From Pyruvatibacter sp. (GTDB taxonomy: Bacteria > Pseudomonadota > Alphaproteobacteria > CGMCC-115125), in NCBI RefSeq assembly GCF_040219635.1, contig NZ_JAVJSC010000003.1, positions 382,501 to 446,500 on the forward strand: 64,000 nucleotides of DNA. Direction: 5' to 3'. Below, piece after piece: positions 17,008 through 25,706 of the stretch. A model generated the notes under the pieces. That model was not told the origin of the DNA. It saw only the letters and a program-made list of their open reading frames with translations, and ran no database searches. A program made the translations under genes and the position numbers. Every line of letters begins with the position of its first letter. Within the stretch, counting starts at the first letter, position 1.

Positions 17008-17508
17008 GTGCCCATCTCCAACCCGGTCAACAACCGACTGACTTCCGCAGTACTGCTTGCCGCCACCCTTGCGTTCGCAGCACTTCCCGCCTCGGCTCAG
17101 GACACAGCGCCGCAAGCTGAGACAATCCTCAATCTCATCGTTGACCCCGGCCTGACGAGCCTCTCCACGCCGCATCTGCGCGTCTGCCAACAGGGCTTCG
17201 AAGACTTTTTCGGAGTGCCCGACGGCATGGACCCGGACGAAGCACTCATAATTCGTGGCGCCCGCCAGACCTACCTGAAGGACGAGCGGCTGGGGGACGC
17301 ATTTGGCAGCACCCTTGAAATAGCCATGCCGTATGAACGCGTACTGCCGCCCGGCCCGCCTGATGGCGCCGTCCTCACCGGCAAGATCACCTGCTATTTT
17401 GCCGCCGATGACGCAGGCGCATTCCCGCTCGCGCCTTATGCTGTGCTGCTGGAAGAAGAAGGCCAGTCCCGCCGCATCGAGGGGGAGGGGTTGGCGCTCT
17501 TTCGCTGA
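17008..17508 (+). CDS. Secreted protein of unknown function
   Basis: A 166-residue protein with a clear signal peptide (NNRLTSAVLLAATLAFAALPASA, predicted cut before QDTAPQ). The chosen start is a GTG at 17008, because a GCGAGG sequence lies at normal distance and it puts the signal peptide at the N-terminus; the frame itself is open from 16798. The mature part has two Cys (LRVCQQGFEDFFG and GKITCYFAADD) that may form a disulfide in the periplasm. No known domain is recognised. It stands alone, between the divergent sdh promoter and the convergent mch gene. Confidence 0.75.
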   Translation: MPISNPVNNRLTSAVLLAATLAFAALPASAQDTAPQAETILNLIVDPGLTSLSTPHLRVCQQGFEDFFGVPDGMDPDEALIIRGARQTYLKDERLGDAFGSTLEIAMPYERVLPPGPPDGAVLTGKITCYFAADDAGAFPLAPYAVLLEEEGQSRRIEGEGLALFR

Positions 17509-17517
17509 CACTGCTGC

Positions 17518-18561
17518 CTAGCGGGGCATGGCCACCCACATATCAAGATCAAGGATCACACCATCCGCCTCGTCCGGCAACGGAAACTGCGCGCACGCAA
17601 GATCACGGGTCGCAATCAGGCGCAGGCGTAAAAGGCCTGCGTCGTCGCGGCCTGCGACCTCAGCCTTGTCCAGCACCTCGCTCCAGGCAAACACCGTGTC
17701 TCCTGCAAACAGCGGCGCCACGTGACGCCCGCCATTGAGCGCAACAACTTTCACGGCATTGGCCAGCCCGTTAAACGACAGTGCGCGGGCCAGACTGATG
17801 ACATGGCCGCCATAAATCAGCCGCCTGCCGAACCTGCCGCGTGCTTCCGCAAACTGATTGAAGTGCACCCGCGCCGTGTTCTGATACAGCCGCGTCGCCA
17901 ATTGGTGCTCGGCCTCTTCAACGGTCATGCCGTCCATGTGGTCGATCTTTTCACCCACCGCATAGTCGCCCCAGCGATGCGGCTCGCCGCTGAGACCAAA
18001 ATCAAAGTTTGAAAAATCCGGCACCGTGCGGGACAGAACGCTTTGCGCCCCCACATGGTCTGCCAGCTCAGGCGGGGGATGCCCGGCAATCACCGACGCC
18101 TCATCCCGCTTGCGCACCATCACCCAGCGCACATACGACACCACGTCCTGATTGTTCTGGTTCAGCCCGCACGTGCGCACATACACAACGCCGGTCTTGC
18201 CGTTGGAGTTTTCCCTGAGGCCGATAACCTCCGATACCGCGCGCAATGTGTCGCCCGCATAGACAGGCACCCCGAAGCGCCCTTCCGCATAGCCCAGATT
18301 GGCCACCGCATTGAGCGAGATATCCGGCACCGTCTTGCCGAACACAATGTGAAACACCAGCCAGTCATCCACCGGCGCCAGATGCAGCCCGCAGGTTTGC
18401 GCAAAAATCTCCGACGACTGCAACGCAAACCGTGACCCGTACAGCGCCGTATAAAGCGCCACATCGCCCGCCGTTACGGTGCGGGGTGTTGGGTGCTCAA
18501 GGGTCTGACCAACGGCGAAATCCTCAAGGAAATTGCCCCTGTTTGATTTAAGGCCGCTCAC
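17518..18561 (-). CDS. mch: Mesaconyl-CoA hydratase (MaoC-like)
   Basis: A 347-residue double hot-dog protein. The start (SNRGNFLEDFAVGQTLEHPTPRTVTAGD), the segment VDDWLVFHIVFGKTVPDISLNAVANLGYAEGRF and the string NSNGKTGVVYVRTCG closely resemble what I recall of the characterised mesaconyl-CoA hydratase of Rhodobacter. That enzyme interconverts mesaconyl-C1-CoA and beta-methylmalyl-CoA in the ethylmalonyl-CoA pathway. The start is a GTG that overlaps the stop of the upstream lyase gene (GTGA). The pairing with a malyl-CoA lyase-type protein supports the assignment. Ccr, the mutases and the other pathway genes are not in this window. Confidence 0.88.
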   Translation of the reverse strand: MSGLKSNRGNFLEDFAVGQTLEHPTPRTVTAGDVALYTALYGSRFALQSSEIFAQTCGLHLAPVDDWLVFHIVFGKTVPDISLNAVANLGYAEGRFGVPVYAGDTLRAVSEVIGLRENSNGKTGVVYVRTCGLNQNNQDVVSYVRWVMVRKRDEASVIAGHPPPELADHVGAQSVLSRTVPDFSNFDFGLSGEPHRWGDYAVGEKIDHMDGMTVEEAEHQLATRLYQNTARVHFNQFAEARGRFGRRLIYGGHVISLARALSFNGLANAVKVVALNGGRHVAPLFAGDTVFAWSEVLDKAEVAGRDDAGLLRLRLIATRDLACAQFPLPDEADGVILDLDMWVAMPR

Positions 18562-19427
18562 GCCGCTGCTTCCTTTGCTGCAATCGCATCCGCCACGGAC
18601 ACCAGCCGCCGGGCTTCTTCGGCGTGCAGCAACTCAACCATTTTGCCGCCGACGGTAATCACGCCTTTGCCCTTGGCGTCGGGCGCATCAAACGCTGCAA
18701 GTATCGCACGCGCCTCCTCTACGGCCTCTGTGGAAGGCGCAAAAACCTCATTGCACGGAGCAATCTGCGAGGGGTGGATCAGCGTCTTGCCGTCAAAGCC
18801 AAAATCACGCCCCTGTTCGCACTCCTCAATAAACCCGGCGGCATTCTTTATGTCGTTATAGACCCCATCAATGGCAATGCACGCCGCACCGCGCGCCGCC
18901 AGCAGCGACATCTGCAACGCTGTCACCAGCGGTGCCCTCCCCGGCACACGGGCCGCCTTGAGTTCCTTCACCAGATCATTGGTGCCCATCACCAGCACGC
19001 ACAACAGCGGATGCTGCGCAATCTCCTGCGCGGCAAACATCGCGGCCGGTGTTTCCATCATCGCCCAGATCGGCTCATCCTTGAGCGCGCTGGCCGCAGC
19101 ATCTATGTCGCCCGGCCCGTTGACCTTGGGGATCAGCACCCCGTCAGCACCAACGCCCTTTATGGCCGCCAGATCATCCGCCCCCCATGGCGTATCCAGC
19201 CCGTTGACCCGCACGATAACCTCGCGCGCGCCATAGCCGCCTGCGCGCACCGCCTGAACCACCTGCGAGCGGGCAAGCTCCTTGGCGTCAGGTGCAACAG
19301 CATCTTCCAGATCAAAAATCAGCGTATCCGCATCCAGCGTTCGCGCCTTTTCAAGCGCACGGGCATTGGCACCGGGCATATACAAAACGGACCGGCGCGG
19401 GCGGCCAGCATCAAACTGCGGTAACAT
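18558..19427 (-). CDS. CitE/HpcH-family acyl-CoA lyase or thioesterase
   Basis: A 289-residue TIM-barrel protein of the CitE/malyl-CoA lyase family. RRSVLYMPGANARALEKA is the CoA-binding start, DTLIFDLEDAVAPDAK carries the metal-binding acids, VRVNGLDTPWG the active-site Arg region, and FDGKTLIHPSQIAPCNEVF the C-terminal signature. Coupled to mesaconyl-CoA hydratase by an overlapping start/stop, it is likely to act on (beta-methyl)malyl-CoA. Its length is closer to the (3S)-malyl-CoA thioesterase (Mcl2) class than to the roughly 320-residue lyase Mcl1, so lyase and thioesterase remain equal options. Confidence 0.82.
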   Translation of the reverse strand: MLPQFDAGRPRRSVLYMPGANARALEKARTLDADTLIFDLEDAVAPDAKELARSQVVQAVRAGGYGAREVIVRVNGLDTPWGADDLAAIKGVGADGVLIPKVNGPGDIDAAASALKDEPIWAMMETPAAMFAAQEIAQHPLLCVLVMGTNDLVKELKAARVPGRAPLVTALQMSLLAARGAACIAIDGVYNDIKNAAGFIEECEQGRDFGFDGKTLIHPSQIAPCNEVFAPSTEAVEEARAILAAFDAPDAKGKGVITVGGKMVELLHAEEARRLVSVADAIAAKEAAA

Positions 19428-19474
19428 AAAACCTCAATTTCTGTATCGTCGAACAGCAACACGGCGCATACCAT

Positions 19475-20359
19475 ATGTCCCAACCGTCAACCGCGCCAAC
19501 CCGCACCAGAAGTACCGCCACTCCCATGAGCATTCTCGCCATATCCTCTCAGGTTGTTGCCGGGCATGTGGGTAACTCGGCGGCGCAGTTTGTGTTGCAG
19601 GTACTTGGGCATGATGTGTGGGCGGTGCCCACCGTGCTGTTGTCCCACCACCCGGGCCACGCCAGACCCGCAGGCCGCGCCACATCCGCCGATGAACTGG
19701 CAGCACTGCTTGCAAGCCTGACCGACGGAGGCTGGATGGAGAGTGTCAGCGCCGTAATGACCGGCTATTTCGCCTCGCCTCAGCAAACAGAAATTGCCGC
19801 TCAAACCATCCGCACCCTGACAACTGCACGGCCCGGCCTGCCGGTATTGATAGACCCGATCATCGGTGATGCCGACGAGGCAGGCACGCGGGTCTATGTT
19901 GCCGACGGCGTGCCTGAGGCTATCCGCGACACGCTGATGCCGCTCGCCACCATGACCACGCCCAATGTGTTTGAGTTATCAATACTCACGGACACGCCGT
20001 GGCCACTGCGCGACCCTTCAGCCATCTTCAAGGCCGCAATGGCACTGCCCGCCCCCGAAACCCTGGTGACATCTGTGCCCGGATCATCACCAGGCATGAT
20101 CGCCAATCTGGCTTTTGACGGCAAAACCCTGACGAGGCACGAAACGCCAATGAGCCTTTCGCCGCCAAACGGCGTTGGCGATGTTACCGCCGCGGTCTAT
20201 CTGGGCAATCGCCTAAAGGGTGTGCCCGTCAGCAAGGCTGCGGCGGCGGCAACCGGCACCGTCAGCGCACTGATTGCCCGCGCCAGGAATGACAATCTGC
20301 GCGAACTGCCCCTGATTGCGGGACGCGCTGATATTGTGGATGCATCGTCTGCCGGTTAG
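19475..20359 (+). CDS. Pyridoxal kinase (PdxY/PdxK-type)
   Basis: A ribokinase-fold vitamin B6 salvage kinase that phosphorylates pyridoxal with ATP. ILAISSQVVAGHVGNSAAQFVLQ is the family N-terminal substrate motif. VLIDPIIGDA and TTPNVFELSILT follow in order, and PPNGVGDVTAAVYLGNRL carries the GxGD catalytic Asp. The frame starts at 19475, giving 294 residues, but homology begins at the ATG at 19526 (277 residues); neither has a clear ribosome binding site. The gene diverges from the mch pair and ends convergent with, and overlapping by 4 bp, the Amt-kinase gene. Confidence 0.88.
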   Translation: MSQPSTAPTRTRSTATPMSILAISSQVVAGHVGNSAAQFVLQVLGHDVWAVPTVLLSHHPGHARPAGRATSADELAALLASLTDGGWMESVSAVMTGYFASPQQTEIAAQTIRTLTTARPGLPVLIDPIIGDADEAGTRVYVADGVPEAIRDTLMPLATMTTPNVFELSILTDTPWPLRDPSAIFKAAMALPAPETLVTSVPGSSPGMIANLAFDGKTLTRHETPMSLSPPNGVGDVTAAVYLGNRLKGVPVSKAAAAATGTVSALIARARNDNLRELPLIAGRADIVDASSAG

Positions 20360-22515
20360 GCGGTGAGCGCGCCAACCTGTTTTTTCCGGGCCAGCACGCG
20401 GGCGTTGGGAAAGCGCAGCGTGATAGACGTGCCCTTGCCCGGCTCGCTGTTCACCACAAGCGTTGCCTGATGACTGCGTGCAAGCGCAGCCGTCAGCGGC
20501 AAACCAAGGCCGGTGCCGTCCGCCTTGAAAACTGTCGCATCGAGCGACAACTGCTGGAACGGCTCGAACGCGCGGGCAATGTCCTGGCGCGCAATGCCCA
20601 CGCCCGTATCCGCCACTTCAAGCGCCAGCCGTCCGTCGGCCTCAAGCCGCGCCCGCAGCGCCACATGGCCACCCCTGGGCGTAAACTTCACAGCATTGGA
20701 CACAAGGTTGATGACCATCTGCTTGAGCGCACGCTCATCGCCCACAAGCCACGGAAGGTCGGGTTCAATATCTACCTCAAACGTCAGCTCACCGCTTTCA
20801 GCGCGCGTGCGGATCATCCGCCCGCAGGCGTCCAGCACTGCCGCAATATCCAGCTCTTCTTCCGCCAGCTGATAGCTATCTGATTCAATCTTCGACAGGT
20901 CCAGAATATCGTTGATGATCGACAGCAGATGCGTACCAGAGTCGTGAATATCAGAAATATACTCTTTGTACTGCGGATTATCGACCGGGCCGAATATCTC
21001 GCCATTGATGATTTCTGAAAATCCGATGATGGCGTTAAGCGGCGTGCGCAGTTCATGGCTCATATTGGCCAGAAACTCCGACTTGGCGGCGTTCGCTGTT
21101 TCAGCCTGGTCGCGTGCGGTGCGCAACTGTTGTGCTGTTTGCTCGCGCGCCCTGATCTCGCCATCCACCTTGTCCAGTACCTGGTTGTACTGGGCGGCGA
21201 TCTGTCCTGCTTCCGTATAGGGCTCCACCGGCACGCGCTGTGAAAAATCGCCGGTCTGGCGCTGCGTATCCATCGAGAAAATCAGATCGTGAATGGCCGT
21301 TGACGCCCCGTGCTCAGATGCATTGAGGCCAATGTGCTCGGCATGGGCCGACACCCGCAACGGCAAAAACACATTGATGACAGACAACACCGCGTAGCCA
21401 ATGCCAAACGCATACACGCCCGCAACGGTCACGCCCAACGCCTGCACGCCAAGCTGTTCCATCCGCGTCAGACCGGTGCCCCACAGGGTCGCATCCCCTA
21501 AAAGTGCCACCGCAAGCGTGCCCCAGATGCCCGCCGCCAGATGCACCGGCACAGCGCTGACCGCGTCATCAATACGCATACGGATCAACAGCATCTGGCA
21601 GCCCAGCGCAATTGTTGCACCAATACCGCCAATCAAAATCGCCGAGCCCACAGTCACTACATGCGCTGACGCCGTAATGGCCACAAGACCCGCCAGCACG
21701 CCGTTGAGCGTATCAACTGCGTTGGGCGCGCCCCGCCTGCTCCATGTGAGTGCCATGGCAACAGCACCACCGGCGGCAGCCGCAATCAGCGTATGCACCA
21801 TGATGTGCGGCACGGAGGCGTTCATCGCCAGCGTTGAGCCGCCATTAAACCCGAACCAACCAACCCACAGCAAGAACATGCCAAACACCGCAACCGGCGT
21901 GTTGTGGGACTCGGTCGCTTTGCTGTTTTCATCAAACCGTCCAAGACGCGGCCCGATGATGAGCACTGCTGCCAACGCCACCCAGCCGCCAATGCTGTGC
22001 ACAACAGTGGACCCGGCAAAATCAATGAAGCCCATGGCCTGCAGCCAGCCCATCTGGGTATCAATGCCAAATCCGCCCCACGCCCAGTGACCAAACACCG
22101 GATAGATGCACGCGCTCAGCACAAGCGCGGTCAGCAGATAACCGCGAAAACTCATCCGCTCGGCCACAGCACCCGACACAATGGTGGTGGCCGTCCCGCA
22201 GAATGCGAGCTGGAAAAAGAAAAACGCCATAAGCCAGGCAGCGCTTGCCCCCGATGTATTGCCCGGATCAAAGAAGAAGAACGACGTACCGATGACGCCA
22301 GACGCCGTGGCGCCAAACATCAGCCCGAAGCCGACAGCCCAGAACGCAAGACTGGCGACACAAAAGTCAGCCACATTTTTGACGGCAACGTTGATGGAGT
22401 TTTTGGCGCGAACGAGACCTGTCTCAAGGCAGGTGAAACCTGCCTGCATGAGCAGCACAAGAACGGTGCAAACCAACAGCCATATGGTGTTGTCGGTAAC
22501 GGCAGGATCGCCCAT
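20356..22515 (-). CDS. Ammonium transporter domain fused to a sensor histidine kinase
   Basis: A 719-residue fusion. Residues 1-400 form an Amt/Mep/Rh domain with about eleven spans and both pore His (H173 in STVVHSIGGW, H325 in AVPVHLAAGI). A linker with GLNASEHGAS leads to a HAMP-like coiled segment (about 410-475). The HisKA dimerisation box FLANMSHELRTP has phospho-acceptor H487, and the HATPase domain shows the N box (N607), DTGVG at 636-640 and DGTGLG at 666-671. Such Amt-HK proteins sense ammonium through the transporter fold; Kuenenia stuttgartiensis Amt5 is the studied case. The ATG at 22515 is preferred over a TTG at 22545. No response regulator, glnK or glnB gene is adjacent, so the output partner is elsewhere or unknown. 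Confidence 0.94.
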   Translation of the reverse strand: MGDPAVTDNTIWLLVCTVLVLLMQAGFTCLETGLVRAKNSINVAVKNVADFCVASLAFWAVGFGLMFGATASGVIGTSFFFFDPGNTSGASAAWLMAFFFFQLAFCGTATTIVSGAVAERMSFRGYLLTALVLSACIYPVFGHWAWGGFGIDTQMGWLQAMGFIDFAGSTVVHSIGGWVALAAVLIIGPRLGRFDENSKATESHNTPVAVFGMFLLWVGWFGFNGGSTLAMNASVPHIMVHTLIAAAAGGAVAMALTWSRRGAPNAVDTLNGVLAGLVAITASAHVVTVGSAILIGGIGATIALGCQMLLIRMRIDDAVSAVPVHLAAGIWGTLAVALLGDATLWGTGLTRMEQLGVQALGVTVAGVYAFGIGYAVLSVINVFLPLRVSAHAEHIGLNASEHGASTAIHDLIFSMDTQRQTGDFSQRVPVEPYTEAGQIAAQYNQVLDKVDGEIRAREQTAQQLRTARDQAETANAAKSEFLANMSHELRTPLNAIIGFSEIINGEIFGPVDNPQYKEYISDIHDSGTHLLSIINDILDLSKIESDSYQLAEEELDIAAVLDACGRMIRTRAESGELTFEVDIEPDLPWLVGDERALKQMVINLVSNAVKFTPRGGHVALRARLEADGRLALEVADTGVGIARQDIARAFEPFQQLSLDATVFKADGTGLGLPLTAALARSHQATLVVNSEPGKGTSITLRFPNARVLARKKQVGALTA

Positions 22516-22652
22516 GCCACTCTCATTACGCTGTACTAAACACAATAGGGTTCAGCAAAAGAGCATGGCAGGAGAAGGTTAAGATTGGCGCAACGCACGA
22601 AAAAAGACGTCCGTATGCGATATATCTTAACGCGCGTTTACACTTCGCATGG

Positions 22653-23564
22653 TCATGACCGGTCAAGCGGCACGAAAGACGGCACATCGCCTTCCAGCTT
22701 GTCCATGATCTTCTTTGCGGTTGGCGCTTCGCGCGGCAGGCGGCCAAGGGCAAGCTCAGGTGGCACGGTATCAGGGATATCCGGGTTGGGCTGCGGCGGG
22801 CTGAAATAGCCCAGCGCGTAAGAGCCCATCGTGTATCCCAGCAGTTCCTGCAGAGCCGGGTCCAGCGTGCGCGCCACATCCGGCGGGCACGACAGATACT
22901 GGTTTTCCTCCGTGCGCAACCAACCCAGACAATAAGTGATGTTCATGCCGACCCGCGGTGCCGACGATCTGTTTTCACCGCCGCCATGGATCACCGAGCC
23001 CGTGTACAACAGCACCGAGCCACGCGGCATTACTGCCTGACAAACCTCGTGCGGTTCCGCCTCGCGGGCCTCGTCCCAGGTGTGGCTGCCGGGAACAACC
23101 TGCGTGGCACCGTTCTCGACCGTGAAATCCGTCAGTGCCCAGATGGTATTGAACTGGGGTTCGATGTCAGGAAGGTAGCCGCCCCATGCCAGCCGGTCCC
23201 GGTGCAACGGCTGCCTGCCTTGCCCCGGCAACAACCGTATGAGTTGTGTCAGGTGCAACTGGATGCGGTCACAGTAGGGCAATAAGAACGCGTTGGCCGC
23301 CTCAAGCACGGTCGCATTCATCACAGCTTCGCGGCACGCAGGCGAACGGGCCACCAGCGCGCCGGTGCGGGTGGTGTTGTGGCCGGTAAACGCGTCATTG
23401 CCCTTTGCCGACAAGTCCATGAGCGGCTGCGTTTCAGCATCAACGCGCGCAAACAGCGCGTCGTCCATGAGGCCGGTCAAAATCATTGCACCATCGCGGG
23501 CCATGATGGTGGCAATGTCATCCTGCGTTGCCGTGGCGGCATCAAGGCTGGTGAGCTGTGGCAT
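22653..23564 (-). CDS. Phytanoyl-CoA dioxygenase (PhyH) family protein
   Basis: A 303-residue 2-oxoglutarate/Fe(II) oxygenase. The iron triad is H121 and D123 (LHRDRLAWGG) with H193 (SVIHGGGENRS), and R204 (APRVGMNIT) is in the place that binds 2-oxoglutarate. PFAM-type PhyH proteins hydroxylate diverse small molecules, and the substrate here is not evident. Its ATG overlaps the stop of the upstream TetR gene by one base, so the two are one operon and TetR probably controls it. Downstream (22516-22652) is a short gap before the Amt-kinase gene. Confidence 0.88.
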   Translation of the reverse strand: MPQLTSLDAATATQDDIATIMARDGAMILTGLMDDALFARVDAETQPLMDLSAKGNDAFTGHNTTRTGALVARSPACREAVMNATVLEAANAFLLPYCDRIQLHLTQLIRLLPGQGRQPLHRDRLAWGGYLPDIEPQFNTIWALTDFTVENGATQVVPGSHTWDEAREAEPHEVCQAVMPRGSVLLYTGSVIHGGGENRSSAPRVGMNITYCLGWLRTEENQYLSCPPDVARTLDPALQELLGYTMGSYALGYFSPPQPNPDIPDTVPPELALGRLPREAPTAKKIMDKLEGDVPSFVPLDRS

Positions 23565-24148
23565 CAGGTCATCTCCGTTCGGGAAGGTGTATGCGCATTC
23601 ATGAGGGGATCAATGAGCGCTGCAAGCGTGGCGCGCATCCGCGTCATGGGCCAGGCGTCCGGCTCCATGCACACGCGCACAGCCACGCCATCAACGGCGG
23701 CAATAATGGCGTCTGCCACAACGGGGGCCGCCGCGACACCGCGCTGTTCAAGGTCAAGGCGCAGCACGTGTGAAATAGCCTCATAGGCAACGCGGTGGCG
23801 GGTGCGGAAAACCGGATCACTGACGCCACGCCCCCAGAACTGCAGGAACACGCGCCATTCGCGCGCGCTGTGTTCGTCATGCGGCAGATATGTCAGCGCC
23901 TGCTCCAGCAGCGTCTGCCCACCCGTGCCGCCGACACGCAGCAACGTGCGTGCGCACACCTCGTCAAAAGCTGCCAGCAACACCTCGTCCTTGTTGCTGA
24001 GATAGTGGGTAACAGCCCCCGTGGTCAGCCTGGCGGCGCGCGCCACATCCACCAGCCGCACGCTGTCCAGCCCCTGCGCATCAATGGCGGCAATCGCCGC
24101 ATTGGCAAGCTGGGACCGGCGCAAATCATGATCGACCTGTTTTGGCAT
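23564..24148 (-). CDS. TetR/AcrR-family transcriptional regulator
   Basis: A 194-residue regulator with the helix-turn-helix at about residues 27-50 (RLVDVARAARLTTGAVTHYLSNKDEVLLAAF) and a BetI-like C-terminal ligand domain (DGVAVRVCMEPDAWP). It overlaps the PhyH dioxygenase gene and presumably represses it together with itself. A TATAAT hexamer ends only 8 bp before the ATG, so the mRNA may be almost leaderless. The same short gap contains the asd terminator, so the sites overlap. The ligand is unknown. Confidence 0.88.
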   Translation of the reverse strand: MPKQVDHDLRRSQLANAAIAAIDAQGLDSVRLVDVARAARLTTGAVTHYLSNKDEVLLAAFDEVCARTLLRVGGTGGQTLLEQALTYLPHDEHSAREWRVFLQFWGRGVSDPVFRTRHRVAYEAISHVLRLDLEQRGVAAAPVVADAIIAAVDGVAVRVCMEPDAWPMTRMRATLAALIDPLMNAHTPSRTEMT

Positions 24149-24155
24149 AACCGTG

Positions 24156-24161
24156 ATTATA
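24156..24161 (-). promoter_or_regulatory. Candidate -10 element of the tetR-phyH pair
   Basis: Perfect TATAAT on the minus strand, 8 bp before the tetR ATG. The flanking ATAAccgtgaTTAT is an imperfect dyad that could serve as an autoregulatory operator. No -35 can be assigned with confidence. Confidence 0.35.
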
Positions 24162-24163
24162 TA

Positions 24164-24204
24164 AAAATCCGCCGACGTGTAAAGAGGCGGGCTTTGCGGA
24201 TTTT
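24164..24204. terminator. Stem-loop between tetR and asd
   Basis: A 9-bp perfect inverted repeat AAAATCCGC/GCGGATTTT with a 23-nt loop. It lies upstream of the tetR start and just downstream of the asd stop codon (24208) with respect to features on the minus strand. In the asd direction the second arm ends in TTTT, continuing TATAT, so it can work as an intrinsic terminator. Confidence 0.55.
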
Positions 24205-24207
24205 GAG

Positions 24208-25230
24208 CTAGGCCACCTTCGCCAGATACTTCGTGTTCAGCACTTCGGCGATCTGCACGGCATTGAGCGCTGCTCCCTTGCGCAGATTGTCAGACACTAC
24301 CCACAGCGCCAGACCGTTTTCAACGGTCGGGTCCACCCGGATGCGGCTCACAAACGTCGCAAAATCGCCCACGCACTCAACCGGCGTCACGTAGCCGCCG
24401 TCCTCACGCTTATCCACCACAAGAATACCGGGAGACTCGCGCAGCACCTTGCGTGCCTGCTTGTCGGAAATCGGCCTGGCAAACTCGATGTGCACCGCTT
24501 CGCCGTGCCCCACAAACACCGGCACCCGCACAGACGTCGCCGTCAGCTTGATCTTCGGGTCAAGAATCTTTTTCGTCTCAACCGTCATCTTCCACTCTTC
24601 GGTGGTGTAGCCGTCCTCCATGAAGTCACCGCCATGGGGAATGACGTTGAACGCAATCTGCTTGGGATAGATTTCGCGCGTAATCGGATCACCCACAAAC
24701 ACAGCCCGCGTCTGGTTGAACAGCTCGTCCATCGCGTCCTTGCCGGTGCCCGACACGGACTGATAGGTGGAGACAACCACCCGCGTGATCTGCGCCAGAT
24801 CGTGCAGCGGCTTGAGCGCCACCACAAGCTGCGCCGTCGAGCAATTGGGATTGGCGATGATGTTTTTCTTGGTGTAACCCGCAATCGCGTCCGCATTCAC
24901 TTCGGGCACAATCAGGGGCACATCCGGGTCCATCCGCCAGGTGGACGAATTGTCGATAACAACCGCGCCCGCTTTGGCAATCTTGGGCGACCATTCCTTC
25001 GAGACGCTGCCGCCCGCCGACATCATCACAATGTCGGTGCCGGAAAAGTCATAATTTTCCAGCGACTGGCACTTGAGCTTGCGGTCGCCATACGACACTT
25101 CCCGGCCCTGACTGCGGCGCGAGGCGATGGCCACAACTTCGGTGGCGGGAAACTGGCGCTCTTCAAGAATGTTGAGCATCTCGTGGCCCACATTGCCCGT
25201 GGCACCCACAACGGCGACTTTCAAACTCAT
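24208..25230 (-). CDS. asd: Aspartate-semialdehyde dehydrogenase
   Basis: A 340-residue enzyme that reduces aspartyl phosphate to aspartate semialdehyde, feeding lysine/diaminopimelate, threonine and methionine synthesis. The start MSLKVAVVGATGNVGHEML at 25230 fits the family, although the frame is open to 25290. The NADP loop is GATGNVG, and the catalytic Cys is in ANPNCSTAQLVVALKPLHD. VPVFVGHGEAVHIEF carries the active-site His/Arg region. AGGA lies upstream of the ATG. It is near leuB, the usual alphaproteobacterial arrangement, with two lipoprotein genes in between on the opposite strand. Confidence 0.96.
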   Translation of the reverse strand: MSLKVAVVGATGNVGHEMLNILEERQFPATEVVAIASRRSQGREVSYGDRKLKCQSLENYDFSGTDIVMMSAGGSVSKEWSPKIAKAGAVVIDNSSTWRMDPDVPLIVPEVNADAIAGYTKKNIIANPNCSTAQLVVALKPLHDLAQITRVVVSTYQSVSGTGKDAMDELFNQTRAVFVGDPITREIYPKQIAFNVIPHGGDFMEDGYTTEEWKMTVETKKILDPKIKLTATSVRVPVFVGHGEAVHIEFARPISDKQARKVLRESPGILVVDKREDGGYVTPVECVGDFATFVSRIRVDPTVENGLALWVVSDNLRKGAALNAVQIAEVLNTKYLAKVA

Positions 25231-25436
25231 ATAATCCAATCCTGTTTCGAGCCTTGGTTTTGGCCCCAATTTGGGCGGTGTATATCTCATTACACCCTGT
25301 ATCAGTCAATGAAAGCGGCACCCGCACTGCCACATGGCAGACCCGCGCCTTCATCCGCGCCGACATATGGCATGTCGCCGTCATATGCTACGCTTGCCCA
25401 GCGCGGGGGTGGATAAGTCACTTGGAAAGGTGCCCG

Positions 25437-25697
25437 ATGTCACCACTCAACTTCAGCGTTCCGGCCACGATCTGTATTCTGGCCCTGACGCTTTCAGGCT
25501 GTGCCGGCGACCGCCAAAGCGAGATTGCCGCACAAAATGCAGCCGACCATCAAAACTGCCTCGAACTTGGCTTTGAGGAAGGCACGGAAGCCTACGGCAA
25601 CTGCCGCCTCAAGCTGCGCGAGATTCGCGCCGCCGAGCGCCGCCATGACTCAGGCGGAAACTTTGGTGTCGGCATCGGCATTGGCATCGGCCTTTAG
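25437..25697 (+). CDS. Small lipoprotein, first of a paralogous pair
   Basis: An 86-residue protein with a lipobox (ALTLSGC) near residue 22. The motif C-LELGFEEGTEAYGNC-x-LKLREIRAAERR follows, and the C-terminus is a glycine-rich GVGIGIGIGL tail. The start at 25437 has GGAAAGG at good spacing; the frame is open from 25254. The same Cys-spaced motif occurs in the next gene, 9 bp downstream, so the two arose by duplication. The two Cys of the motif are spaced so that they could pair in the periplasm. The function is unknown. Confidence 0.8.
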   Translation: MSPLNFSVPATICILALTLSGCAGDRQSEIAAQNAADHQNCLELGFEEGTEAYGNCRLKLREIRAAERRHDSGGNFGVGIGIGIGL

Positions 25698-25706
25698 GAG
25701 CGGATC

